Positions 1 to 6,449 of a stretch of DNA of 12,518 bases are shown here, in pieces; the stretch's first letter is position 1; every line of letters starts with the position of its first letter. The DNA lies in NCBI GenBank assembly GCA_012842725.1, contig DUSG01000290.1, positions 1-12,518 on the forward strand. The letters are read 5' to 3'. Below the pieces are notes generated by a model, which saw only the letters and a program-made list of their open reading frames with translations, did not search any database and had not been told where the DNA came from. Source of the DNA: Clostridiales bacterium. GTDB taxonomy: Bacteria; Bacillota; Clostridia; Lutisporales; Lutisporaceae. The translations under genes were made by a program, and so were the position numbers.

Positions 1-16
1 CAGGCAACGCAGCCAA

Positions 17-1000
17 TTACAATATACAGCTTACTACCTCATCCAAGCTAATATTTTTGAAGTAATCATCTATGTTGATATCTTTCAATGCATTTCTTAT
101 ATGACTTTCTTCATAGCGTACTCCTCTGAGAAGTGATTGGATATCCTCCAGATTCCCGTTCCCGAAGAAATCTCCATAAAATTTAATATCTTGGATTATT
201 CCGTCTTTAACATTTGCCAATGTTTCAATCTTTCCGCTGGGGAATCTTTTGGATTGTTTCACATTGAATTCAGGTGATTTGCCATAGTTCCATTCCCAAG
301 TGAGATATTTATTCTCCATGAGTGAATTAATTTCATCATAATCTTTTTGACACAGAGTGCCTTCCTTAAGTTCCTTATCTTCATCGAACATGAATTTCAG
401 TAGCATTTCTTTAAATTCTGAAACTGTTATATCCTCTGACATGTAATCTTTTATATTGGTTACTCTAGCTCTTACGGATTTTACGCCTTTTGATGTGAAC
501 TTGTCTTCAGAGACATTTAATGCTTTTGTCAGCTCATCCATTTTTGAATCAAAGAGTAAGGTACCATGATGCAGAAGTTTGCTGTTTTTCACTACCTGCG
601 CATTTCCGGAAAATTTCTTCCCGTCAATTGTTATATCGTTTCTACCGGAAAGCTCTGATTCAACACCAAACTTTTTTAAAGCTTTTATGATAGGTATGGT
701 GAATTTACTGAAATCATAATCAGCTTTTTTCATGTTTTTTATTATGAAACTGTAATTGATGTTTCCCAAGTCGTGATAAACAGCTCCGCCGCCTGTAATC
801 CTTCTTACTACATGAATGCCTTTTTCTTTTACATAATCGCTATTTATTTCTTGGGCTGTATTTTGATGCTTTCCTACAACGATGGTCGGTTCGTTTTGCC
901 ACAGGAGAAAGTAGTTCTCATTGTCATCAAGATTGAATAAGTATTCTTCAAAAGCTAAGTTAAAATAAGGATTGTTGCTTTCATTTCTTATGTATAACAT
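17..1000 (-). CDS. lplA: Lipoate-protein ligase A
   Basis: This 327-residue cytoplasmic enzyme should activate free lipoate with ATP and attach it to a lysine of lipoyl domains (2-oxoacid dehydrogenase E2 or glycine-cleavage GcvH). The family signature RRITGGGAVYHD is at residues 66-77. The adenylate-binding lysine region is DGKKFSGNAQ (about 126-135), followed by HHGTLLFD (144-151) and KGVKSVRARVTNI (171-183). The C-terminal third matches the accessory domain of full-length ligases, so the length is normal. The ATG is preceded by AGGAGGATGCC, which fixes the start. The gene is divergent from the MFS gene and has no lipoylation partner in the window; it may serve a scavenging route. The stop lies 16 bases from the window edge, so any downstream partner cannot be seen. 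An octanoyl/lipoyl transferase is less likely given the ligase-type C-terminus. Confidence 0.93.
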   Translation of the reverse strand: MLYIRNESNNPYFNLAFEEYLFNLDDNENYFLLWQNEPTIVVGKHQNTAQEINSDYVKEKGIHVVRRITGGGAVYHDLGNINYSFIIKNMKKADYDFSKFTIPIIKALKKFGVESELSGRNDITIDGKKFSGNAQVVKNSKLLHHGTLLFDSKMDELTKALNVSEDKFTSKGVKSVRARVTNIKDYMSEDITVSEFKEMLLKFMFDEDKELKEGTLCQKDYDEINSLMENKYLTWEWNYGKSPEFNVKQSKRFPSGKIETLANVKDGIIQDIKFYGDFFGNGNLEDIQSLLRGVRYEESHIRNALKDINIDDYFKNISLDEVVSCIL

Positions 1001-1027
1001 GGCATCCTCCTTTTATATTTTTTTTGT

Positions 1028-1036
1028 ATTATAGCA
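1028..1036 (-). promoter_or_regulatory. Extended -10 promoter of lplA
   Basis: Read on the minus strand this is TGCTATAAT, a perfect extended -10 element, 28 bases upstream of the lplA ATG. A -35 candidate around 1050-1056 (TATTGC or ATTGCG) is poor, as is usual for extended -10 promoters. The assignment is by eye. Confidence 0.5.
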
Positions 1037-1074
1037 TAAATTTGGTATGCGCAATAGTGTTATGTTGGCACAAG

Positions 1075-1104
1075 TTGCCCAAATTTAGGTTGAAATGTTA
1101 TAAT
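1075..1104 (+). promoter_or_regulatory. Sigma-A-type promoter of the MFS gene
   Basis: TTGCCC (1075-1080) and TATAAT (1099-1104) are separated by 18 bases. The -10 is perfect and the -35 matches at the important TTG. The start of transcription would be near 1111, leaving a leader of about 30 bases. The -35 lies in an imperfect inverted repeat, TTGGCA-CAAGT-TGCCCAA (1065-1082), which could be an operator. Confidence 0.55.
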
Positions 1105-1142
1105 AAGCTTACTCCCAATTATACAGGAAAGGACTTGATTAT

Positions 1143-2312
1143 ATGGATTTGCAAAAGGTTTTAAAGAATAAAGGCATGATTATCCTTTCAATTTTTATAG
1201 GACATTTTTTCATAGATTTTTATTCAAATATTATTCCACCGGTTCTATATCTGTTTAGTGAAAAACTTTCTTTAACTCTGGCGCAACAAGGCATGGTGTC
1301 AGCTTTTATTATTGCATTTGCTTCTGTTTTTCAACCGGTTGTAGGTTATTTTACGGACAAGAAAACAGAAGGTTGGTTACTTGTGATTGCTGTTGCTTGG
1401 ATGGGATTATTCATGTGTTTGACCGCCATCATAAAAAATTATTATTTACTTCTCGCAGCAGTAGCCTTAGGAGGTTTGGCTTCATCCATTTATCACCCTT
1501 TGGGCTCGGCTATGACCATAAAGCTTTCCGACAGGGCTAAAGGCACTAGCTTATCAAGTTTTCTAGTAGTGGGTGGATTAGCCATACCTGCTGCTCCGGC
1601 AATAGTCCTGCCCTTGACCAATATCTATGGGCTAAATGCATTGGTTTATCTTCTGATACCAGGCATAATTGCAGTTATAATCATGTATTTTTCCGGTGTG
1701 CATAAGATAATGATGGAACAGCAGGAGACAAAAATAGATGGAAAATCCAGGTTAAGTACCTATAAAGCAAAATGGTTATTCTTGTTGATTGTTATTCCCA
1801 CTGCACGCAACATAGTGTTTAGAACCATTGTTACTTTTGGAATTCAGTATATGATGCTGAAGAATATAACCCTGAGTTTGGCAGGATTGTCAATCACAAT
1901 GTTTCTGTTTGCAGACCCTATCGGAACGTTTTTTGGAGGATTCTTTGGAGACAGATTAGGACATAAGAACGTTCTTATTGTATCAGGTATATTGGGAGCA
2001 ATATCGTCTGCATTGGCATTTTGGTCTGAAGGTATAGTAACTGTTTTGTGCTTAATTCTTATGAGTTTTTTCTTCTGCCTATCAAACACACCTACTGTGT
2101 TTATTACACAAAGTTTGATACCGAAGAATACAAACCTTGCAACCGGTCTTGTATTCGGATTACCCATGGGGTTGGGAGGGCTTGGAGCCGTTGTTTTTGG
2201 TAAAATAGCGGATTCAGTCGGATTAATTGCAACTGCGAAATATCTTATAATTCCGGTAATAATCATGATATGTATAATATTGATGATTCCGAAGGAATGG
2301 AAGGAAGCATAA
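1143..2312 (+). CDS. MFS transporter, fosmidomycin-resistance (Fsr) type
   Basis: A 389-residue inner-membrane protein with about 12 hydrophobic segments, the normal size and layout of a Major Facilitator Superfamily exporter. The Fsr-like N-terminus GHFFIDFYSN (20-29) and the motif IYHPLGSAM (116-124) point to the fosmidomycin-resistance subfamily. The MFS loop motif appears as QPVVGYFTDKK (64-74) in the first half and again as GGFFGDRLGHKN in the second half, as expected for the two-fold repeat. The ATG follows GAAAGGA with 9 bases of spacing. It has its own promoter and is divergent from lplA. Family members export fosmidomycin or other small compounds by proton antiport; the real substrate cannot be read from sequence. 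An open frame runs antisense to its 3' half but lacks protein-like features. Confidence 0.85.
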   Translation: MDLQKVLKNKGMIILSIFIGHFFIDFYSNIIPPVLYLFSEKLSLTLAQQGMVSAFIIAFASVFQPVVGYFTDKKTEGWLLVIAVAWMGLFMCLTAIIKNYYLLLAAVALGGLASSIYHPLGSAMTIKLSDRAKGTSLSSFLVVGGLAIPAAPAIVLPLTNIYGLNALVYLLIPGIIAVIIMYFSGVHKIMMEQQETKIDGKSRLSTYKAKWLFLLIVIPTARNIVFRTIVTFGIQYMMLKNITLSLAGLSITMFLFADPIGTFFGGFFGDRLGHKNVLIVSGILGAISSALAFWSEGIVTVLCLILMSFFFCLSNTPTVFITQSLIPKNTNLATGLVFGLPMGLGGLGAVVFGKIADSVGLIATAKYLIIPVIIMICIILMIPKEWKEA

Positions 2313-2340
2313 TAATATCTGTAATGTAACCTATTTTGCA

Positions 2341-2377
2341 CCACCTGAATAATATAGTATTAAATGATATAAGGTGG
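2341..2377 (+). promoter_or_regulatory. Hairpin hiding the ribosome binding site of the 2384 gene
   Basis: CCACCT (2341-2346) is exactly complementary to AGGTGG (2372-2377), which is the Shine-Dalgarno sequence of the next gene. An inner helix TAATA-TAG-TATTA (2350-2362) fits inside the loop. If transcription comes through from the MFS gene, the site would be paired; transcription starting inside the loop would free it. The pairing is visible; its role is inferred. Confidence 0.35.
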
Positions 2378-2383
2378 GATGCT

Positions 2384-2779
2384 ATGTATAGAGAGTACGA
2401 TGATGAATTTGAAAGATTTGAAGATGATTTTGATGATAGCATGGACGAATTTGTCTGCCCTATGATGAGACAGGGTCCTTTTAATCAGTTTACACCTCCA
2501 TTTGGACCAGGTTTTCAAGGACCGCCTTCGGGACCACCACCGAGTTTTGTTCCTCAACAGGCAGGACCTAGCGGTATAGGAGTGCAGGCTGTAGACCCTG
2601 GTTCCATAAGAAGATGTACTTTTAGATTCGTATTTATATGGCCTGATAGAGGCAGAGGCTTCTGGGCATTTTTAGTATTTGTAGGACCTCGTTCTGTAGC
2701 AGGCTGGAGATGGAACGGACGAAGATGGGTATACTTCGGTATGGACTTGAGAAGAATAAGGAGCTTTGAATGTTATTGA
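2384..2779 (+). CDS. Small acidic, Pro/Gly/Phe-rich protein of unknown function
   Basis: A 131-residue protein that I do not recognise by name. The start at 2384 is chosen because AAGGTGG ends 6 bases before this ATG; the frame is open further upstream, to a TTG at 2336 that lacks such a site. Three regions are visible: a very acidic N-terminus (about residues 1-23, rich in D, E and F), a Pro/Gly/Gln/Phe linker (about 28-65, with runs such as GPPSGPPPSF), and a basic, aromatic C-terminus with RWNGRRWVYFGMDLRR (about 109-124). No signal peptide or membrane helix is evident. The composition recalls small coat or surface proteins of spore-formers, but that is only a resemblance. It is followed by its own terminator. 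The start codon lies 71 bases after the MFS stop, so partial cotranscription is possible. Confidence 0.75.
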   Translation: MYREYDDEFERFEDDFDDSMDEFVCPMMRQGPFNQFTPPFGPGFQGPPSGPPPSFVPQQAGPSGIGVQAVDPGSIRRCTFRFVFIWPDRGRGFWAFLVFVGPRSVAGWRWNGRRWVYFGMDLRRIRSFECY

Positions 2780-2794
2780 TGATTATTAAGTTTG

Positions 2795-2832
2795 GAGCAA
2801 TGAGGCATATGTTCTCGTTGCTCTTTTATTTT
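2795..2832 (+). terminator. Rho-independent terminator after the 2384 gene
   Basis: GAGCAATGAG (2795-2804) pairs with CTCGTTGCTC (2814-2823) over 10 base pairs with one G-U wobble and a 9-base loop. TTTTATTTT follows directly. Confidence 0.8.
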
Positions 2833-2998
2833 GCATATGAAAGTATAACTTTTCATTAATACTGACTATCCATAATGGATTTCAAGAAAGGCATCCTTAT
2901 TATAAAATATTTCCATGATAAGTCTTTCTCTTATTTTTTATTGATATTGTAATATTATTGAATTATTCTAAAAATATAAAAGTATATTTTTCGACATA

Positions 2999-3028
2999 TT
3001 GAAAATAACCTTCAAAATGTAATAAAAT
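2999..3028 (+). promoter_or_regulatory. Sigma-A-type promoter of degV
   Basis: TTGAAA (2999-3004) and TAAAAT (3023-3028) are separated by 18 bases, inside AT-rich DNA where chance matches are common. The transcript would start near 3035 and would carry the palindrome at 3050-3080 in its leader. Confidence 0.45.
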
Positions 3029-3049
3029 GGATATAAGATATTAAAGCAG

Positions 3050-3080
3050 TGAGCCACAGAGAACCGTCCCCGATGGCTCA
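3050..3080 (+). repeat. GC-rich palindrome resembling a dispersed clostridial repeat
   Basis: TGAGCCA (3050-3056) pairs with TGGCTCA (3074-3080) around a 17-base loop that contains CAGAGAACCGTCCCC. This core is far more GC-rich than the surrounding DNA. It matches, from memory, a sequence of the form ACAGAGAACCGTCCCC that occurs in many copies between genes of various clostridia. The element ends directly before the GAAGGAGGA ribosome binding site of degV and would form a hairpin in its leader. Whether it is repeated in this genome cannot be seen here. Confidence 0.55.
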
Positions 3081-3092
3081 GAAGGAGGATTT

Positions 3093-3962
3093 ATGACAAA
3101 GATTATAGTTGATAGTACATGTGATTTGCCGGAAGACTTGATAAAGAAGTACGATATAAGGGTACTGCCATTGATCGTCAGCATAAACGGCAAGGAATTC
3201 TTGGATAAAGTCAGTATTAAAGTTGATGAAGTTTATGAAGCCATGAGAAAGGGGATATGTCCCAAAACTTCTCAACCAAATCCCTTGGATGCGTATAATT
3301 TGTTCAAGGAATGTATTGAAAAGGGTGAAGATTTTATTTTTTTATCATTTTCTTCAAAATTATCGGGTACATATCAGACTGTATACGGAGTAGTTGAAGA
3401 TTTGAAAAAGCAGTATAAAGAGATAAAGATGGAAGTTATAGATACAAAATCAGGTTCTTTAGCTACGGGTCTGATTGCCTTGCAGGCTTCAAAACTGTTG
3501 CAGGCCGGAAGAAATTTCGAAAGTGTAGTCAACGCAATTAAGAAAATGATTGAACATATTGAGCATGTTTTTACAATAGCGGATTTAACTTGGCTCATCA
3601 GGGGTGGAAGATTAAGCAAAAGCCAGGGTATAATAGGCAATATGTTGGATATCAAGCCAATCCTTCATGTCAATGATGGCATTATGGAAGTAATACAAAA
3701 AGTTAGAGGCAAGAAAAAAGCTTTGAAAACCATTTTAGATATTGTAGAAAAAAGAATCAGGAATTTTCCAAATCAAATTATAGGAATAACCCATGCAGAC
3801 GATATTGATACAGCAAAAGAATTGCAGTCCATGATTGAATCCAGAATTGAAGGAGCAAAGGTTATAGTCAGCAAGATCGGAAGTGTGTTAGGTTCTCATT
3901 TAGGAATTGGTGGAGTGGGAGTATTCTTTTTCAATGATAAGATTGAATCTTACATGGATTAA
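3093..3962 (+). CDS. DegV family fatty-acid-binding protein
   Basis: This 289-residue cytoplasmic protein has the normal length and motifs of the DegV (FakB-like) family. The N-terminal signature IIVDSTCDLPEDL is at residues 4-16. PKTSQP is at 57-62, LSFSSKLSGTYQT at 84-96, and LTWLIRGGRLSK at 165-176. Family members bind a single fatty acid in a buried tunnel and, where a FakA kinase is present, present it for phosphorylation to acyl-phosphate for phospholipid synthesis. No fakA is in the window, so the partner must be elsewhere. The ATG follows GAAGGAGGA with normal spacing. It appears to be a single-gene transcript: a promoter and hairpin lie in front and a strong terminator behind. The bound lipid cannot be predicted. 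Confidence 0.9.
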   Translation: MTKIIVDSTCDLPEDLIKKYDIRVLPLIVSINGKEFLDKVSIKVDEVYEAMRKGICPKTSQPNPLDAYNLFKECIEKGEDFIFLSFSSKLSGTYQTVYGVVEDLKKQYKEIKMEVIDTKSGSLATGLIALQASKLLQAGRNFESVVNAIKKMIEHIEHVFTIADLTWLIRGGRLSKSQGIIGNMLDIKPILHVNDGIMEVIQKVRGKKKALKTILDIVEKRIRNFPNQIIGITHADDIDTAKELQSMIESRIEGAKVIVSKIGSVLGSHLGIGGVGVFFFNDKIESYMD

Positions 3963-3973
3963 TGTTTTTAAGA

Positions 3974-4024
3974 AAAAAACCTAAGGAATTATTCTTATTA
4001 AAATAATAATTCCTTAGGTTTTTT
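3974..4024 (+). terminator. Strong rho-independent terminator after degV
   Basis: CCTAAGGAATTATT (3980-3993) pairs perfectly with AATAATTCCTTAGG (4005-4018), extended by an A6/T6 outer stem. The T6 run at 4019-4024 makes it active on the plus strand; the A-tract would also allow function on the minus strand. Confidence 0.93.
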
Positions 4025-4050
4025 GTTGCAGATTTTTTCGAGAACAAATG

Positions 4051-4079
4051 GAATGATTTTAAAACTAATACTCATAATA
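4051..4079 (+). promoter_or_regulatory. Possible sigma-G-type promoter of splB
   Basis: GAATGA (4051-4056) and CATAATA (4073-4079) are separated by 16 bases. They resemble the forespore sigma-G pattern (-35 like GAATA or GNATR, -10 CATNNTA). Sigma G drives splB in Bacillus subtilis, which supports the idea; the match itself is by eye in AT-rich DNA. The leader would be about 50 bases. Confidence 0.4.
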
Positions 4080-4096
4080 ATTAGGATTAAATAATA

Positions 4097-4119
4097 AATG
4101 AATTAAGTTTAATTCCATT
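4097..4119. repeat. Imperfect inverted repeat in the splB leader
   Basis: AATGAATTAA (4097-4106) and TAATTCCATT (4110-4119) form a near-perfect palindrome with one mismatch, ending 7 bases before the GAGGTG ribosome binding site of splB. It could be an operator or a weak RNA hairpin. Confidence 0.4.
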
Positions 4120-4136
4120 AATTATGAGGTGTTAGT

Positions 4137-5153
4137 ATGTTTGTTCCAAAGAGAGTGATTTTTGAAAAGGATGCTTTGAAATATAGAAGAGGAATTGAAC
4201 TATATGAATATTTTCAGAACAAGGATGTAGAGATAATAAAGCTTAATTCCAATAGGGTACAAGGTATACCCGGTGTGGATTTGGCAGAAAAGTATGCTGA
4301 AGGGAAAAGAACTTTAGTTATTGGTGTAAGGAAAACTCTGAAATTTCAAACATGCAAGCCTTCTGCGCATTATCAGCTTCCTTTGGTAACAGGTTGCATA
4401 GGGCATTGTGAGTATTGTTATCTGAATACACAATTGGGAGATAAACCTTATATACGAGTTTATGTAAATATTGAAGAGATTCTTCAACAGGCTGAGAAAT
4501 ATACTCAAGAAAGAAAAGGTGATATAACCATATTTGAAGGAGCTGCAACATCAGACCCTCTTCCTGTAGAGCCTTATACAAGAGGCTTAGCTCAGGCCAT
4601 TGGATTTTTTGCCAATCAGCCCGATGGCAGATTTCGATTTGTTACAAAGTATACAAATGTGGAAGATTTTATTGAAGTAGAACACAATGGGCATACAACT
4701 GTAAGGTTTAGTCTAAATACAGATAGGGTAATAAAAAGTTATGAGCACTTTACTCCTCCTGCCGGAAAAAGGATTGAGGCAGCAAGAAAGGTGATGGAAA
4801 AGGAGTTTCCAACAGGATTTCTTATTGCACCTGTTTTCTTGGAAGGAGATTGGAAAAGAGAATATGAATCCCTTCTAACGATGCTTAGGGATAATATATC
4901 TCATATTCCTAATAAAAACATAAGTTTTGAAATTATATCTCATAGATATACAAGTAAGGCAAAGAACAGGATATTGGAGATATTTCCTCAAACTTCCCTG
5001 CCTATGGAAGAAGAGGATAGAAGTTTTAAATATGGCCAGTTTGGATATGGTAAGTATATGTATAATAAGGAACAGATAAGTGAAATGAAGGAGTTTTTCG
5101 AAAAAGTCATAACAACGTATTTTCCTGAAAGTAAAATACTGTATATCATATAA
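4137..5153 (+). CDS. splB: Spore photoproduct lyase (radical SAM DNA repair)
   Basis: A 338-residue radical SAM enzyme that reverses the spore photoproduct (5-thyminyl-5,6-dihydrothymine) to two thymines in germinating spores. The [4Fe-4S] cysteines are C87, C91 and C94 in TGCIGHCEYCYLNT, with Y95 directly after them as in known lyases. The length matches the family. Oddly, the position of the Bacillus hydrogen-donor cysteine (C141, in FEA-A-C-TSD) is alanine here (A137 in FEGAATSD). A different cysteine, C73 in FQTCKPSAHYQ, is present instead, as in the Clostridium acetobutylicum enzyme, where C74 is the donor. The ATG follows GAGGTG with 5 bases of spacing. It stands alone between two terminator-like hairpins, under a possible sigma-G promoter. 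The C. acetobutylicum comparison is from memory of published work. Confidence 0.93.
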   Translation: MFVPKRVIFEKDALKYRRGIELYEYFQNKDVEIIKLNSNRVQGIPGVDLAEKYAEGKRTLVIGVRKTLKFQTCKPSAHYQLPLVTGCIGHCEYCYLNTQLGDKPYIRVYVNIEEILQQAEKYTQERKGDITIFEGAATSDPLPVEPYTRGLAQAIGFFANQPDGRFRFVTKYTNVEDFIEVEHNGHTTVRFSLNTDRVIKSYEHFTPPAGKRIEAARKVMEKEFPTGFLIAPVFLEGDWKREYESLLTMLRDNISHIPNKNISFEIISHRYTSKAKNRILEIFPQTSLPMEEEDRSFKYGQFGYGKYMYNKEQISEMKEFFEKVITTYFPESKILYII

Positions 5154-5199
5154 AACAACTTTACTCCAAATGTTCTACCAAATTTGTAGCACATATGAG

Positions 5200-5253
5200 C
5201 CCCCTTTAATAGATTGTATTAAGGGAATTCAATCTATTATCGGGGGGTTTTTT
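5200..5253 (+). promoter_or_regulatory. Terminator-like hairpin overlapping the manA ribosome binding site
   Basis: CCCCC (5200-5204) pairs with GGGGG (5242-5246), and AATAGATTG (5208-5216) pairs with CAATCTATT (5230-5238); a short internal loop separates the two helices. T6 follows at 5248-5253 and the manA ATG starts at 5255. The G-run is also the only possible Shine-Dalgarno sequence of manA, so folding would both end transcription and hide the site. A competing hairpin is possible: CCCTTTAATA (5202-5211) with TATTAAGGG (5217-5225), with one bulged base. The simpler reading is the splB terminator. Confidence 0.65.
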
Positions 5254-5254
5254 A

Positions 5255-6118
5255 ATGTTACCGTACAAAACTATACCGGTTTTTCTGGAAAAAATATGGG
5301 GAGGTACCAGATTATTAAATTATTATAAAAACATAGAAGGTAAAATTGGAGAGAGCATTGAGTTTGACGGAAGAGAGCACGGCATACCGCTCATAATAAA
5401 ACTTATTGATGCTTGCGATGATTTGTCTATACAGGTACATCCTGATGAGCAAACAGCCGTCATGTTCAAAGACGGTACTTGTGGAAAAGATGAGTTCTGG
5501 GTTGTTCTGGATTGTTATGAAGATTCATATATATATTGGGGTTTTAATGGTATTTATGATAAAAGTAGAATATATGAAGCAACTTTGGACGGTTCCATAG
5601 TTAATATGCTAAATAAGGTAAATGTGAGCGTTGGAGATTGCATTTATATACCTTCAGGCACTGTTCATGCTTTAGGGAAGGGAGTCATGGTTTATGAGCT
5701 CCAACAGTCTTCCGATGTAACATATAGATTATATGATTGGGACAGATTGGATAAAGGTAAAAAAAGAGAGCTTCATATAGAAAAAGCCATAGAATCCATA
5801 AAGCCTCACAATTTTATATCTCTTTCTGATATCACCAATATATATGAAATGGAGTCAAAGGGACATAACTTAATCACTATAGGAAACTATGAATATTTTA
5901 AAGCTAAATATGTTTGTCTTAAAAATGGGGAATCTATTATACAGGCATGCGACGAAGTAAGGATTATAACGGCAATTTATGGTCATGGTTTTTTGGATTT
6001 TAAAGATAACAGGATGCTATTGAAAAAAGGAGATACCGTTGTATTGCCGGAAGCATCAGATGAGTGTGTCAGCATAATAGGTGATGGTATGCTGAGATAC
6101 ATCGAAGCAACTGTTTAG
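5255..6118 (+). CDS. manA: Mannose-6-phosphate isomerase, class I (short form)
   Basis: A 287-residue zinc enzyme that interconverts fructose-6-phosphate and mannose-6-phosphate in the cytoplasm, feeding mannose use or GDP-mannose-type sugars. The N-terminus IPVFLEKIWGG (7-17) is typical and supports this start. Likely zinc ligands are Q60 and H62 in LSIQVHPDE, E80 in KDEFW, and H138 in IPSGTVHALGKG. ELQQSSDVTYRLYDWDR (148-164) is the family active-site strand. It is shorter than the about 315 residues of the Bacillus enzyme. The gap lies between GESIEF and IPLIIKL, where roughly 35 residues seem to be missing; the metal ligands are intact. Its ribosome binding site is in a terminator-like hairpin, suggesting control at the leader. 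No sugar transporter or other mannose gene is adjacent. Confidence 0.88.
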   Translation: MLPYKTIPVFLEKIWGGTRLLNYYKNIEGKIGESIEFDGREHGIPLIIKLIDACDDLSIQVHPDEQTAVMFKDGTCGKDEFWVVLDCYEDSYIYWGFNGIYDKSRIYEATLDGSIVNMLNKVNVSVGDCIYIPSGTVHALGKGVMVYELQQSSDVTYRLYDWDRLDKGKKRELHIEKAIESIKPHNFISLSDITNIYEMESKGHNLITIGNYEYFKAKYVCLKNGESIIQACDEVRIITAIYGHGFLDFKDNRMLLKKGDTVVLPEASDECVSIIGDGMLRYIEATV

Positions 6119-6134
6119 TTGGGAATCTTTATGT

Positions 6135-6164
6135 TTGACATATAGCAACATGCTATGGTAGCAT
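6135..6164 (+). promoter_or_regulatory. Promoter with inverted repeat before the 53-codon gene
   Basis: TTGACA (6135-6140) is a perfect -35; TAGCAT (6159-6164) is a moderate -10 after 18 bases. A perfect inverted repeat ATAGCA-ACA-TGCTAT (6142-6156) fills the spacer, a classic place for a repressor site. CATGCTA (6149-6155) also fits a sigma-G -10, but no good matching -35 was found. Confidence 0.45.
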
Positions 6165-6227
6165 TTAAAATATATATCACTATGCAAGGACTCCAGAATA
6201 AGATGGTATCAGAAAGAGGTGTTGTGG

Positions 6228-6389
6228 ATGTCTGAAGATATGAGATATGAAGCTAAGGTAATCAAAAATGAGAAATATATCGATTGGAATAAATTTAATT
6301 GTAAAAAATTAGTTTATAATAAAAGGTTATCCGGTAAATTCAGATTATATTTAAGCAATAAAGGGATTTATAAAAAAGGATTTCACTGA
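6228..6389 (+). CDS. 53-residue basic protein of unknown function
   Basis: A short frame beginning MSEDMRYEAKVIKNEKY and ending KGIYKKGFH. It is supported by an AAAGAGGTG ribosome binding site 6 bases before the ATG, a promoter-like element upstream, and a strong terminator that begins at its stop codon. The protein is lysine- and tyrosine-rich and basic, with no signal peptide or membrane helix and a single cysteine (C25). I do not recognise the family. Its place directly before the spoVA operon suggests a sporulation role, but the terminator separates the two transcripts. Confidence 0.65.
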   Translation: MSEDMRYEAKVIKNEKYIDWNKFNCKKLVYNKRLSGKFRLYLSNKGIYKKGFH

Positions 6390-6421
6390 AAAATAGGCGA
6401 AAAGCCTATTTTTAGTTTTTT
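6389..6421 (+). terminator. Rho-independent terminator after the 53-codon gene
   Basis: AAAAATAGGC (6389-6398) pairs with GCCTATTTTT (6404-6413) around a 5-base loop, followed by AGTTTTTT. The first stem base is the last base of the stop codon. Confidence 0.85.
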
Positions 6422-6449
6422 GATTTCTTTATTTAATATATGAATGACG

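Larger units (their letters stand above)
2780..3092. other. 313-base intergenic region before degV
   Basis: It holds the terminator above, then a strongly AT-rich stretch without a convincing gene. A 13-base palindrome ATCCAT-A-ATGGAT is at 2868-2880. A weak stem, AGAAAG (2885-2890) with CTTTCT (2924-2929), is followed by a T-rich run. A degV promoter and a GC-rich palindrome close the region. A 25-codon frame from 2875 has no ribosome binding site and was not called. Confidence 0.6.

Noticed and set aside
1844..2344. Long open frame on the minus strand opposite the MFS gene
   Set aside because: No ribosome binding site, no recognisable motifs, and the plus-strand protein is clearly real; it is an antisense shadow.
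2875..2952. 25-codon frame in the gap before degV
   Set aside because: No Shine-Dalgarno sequence, very short, in AT-rich DNA.
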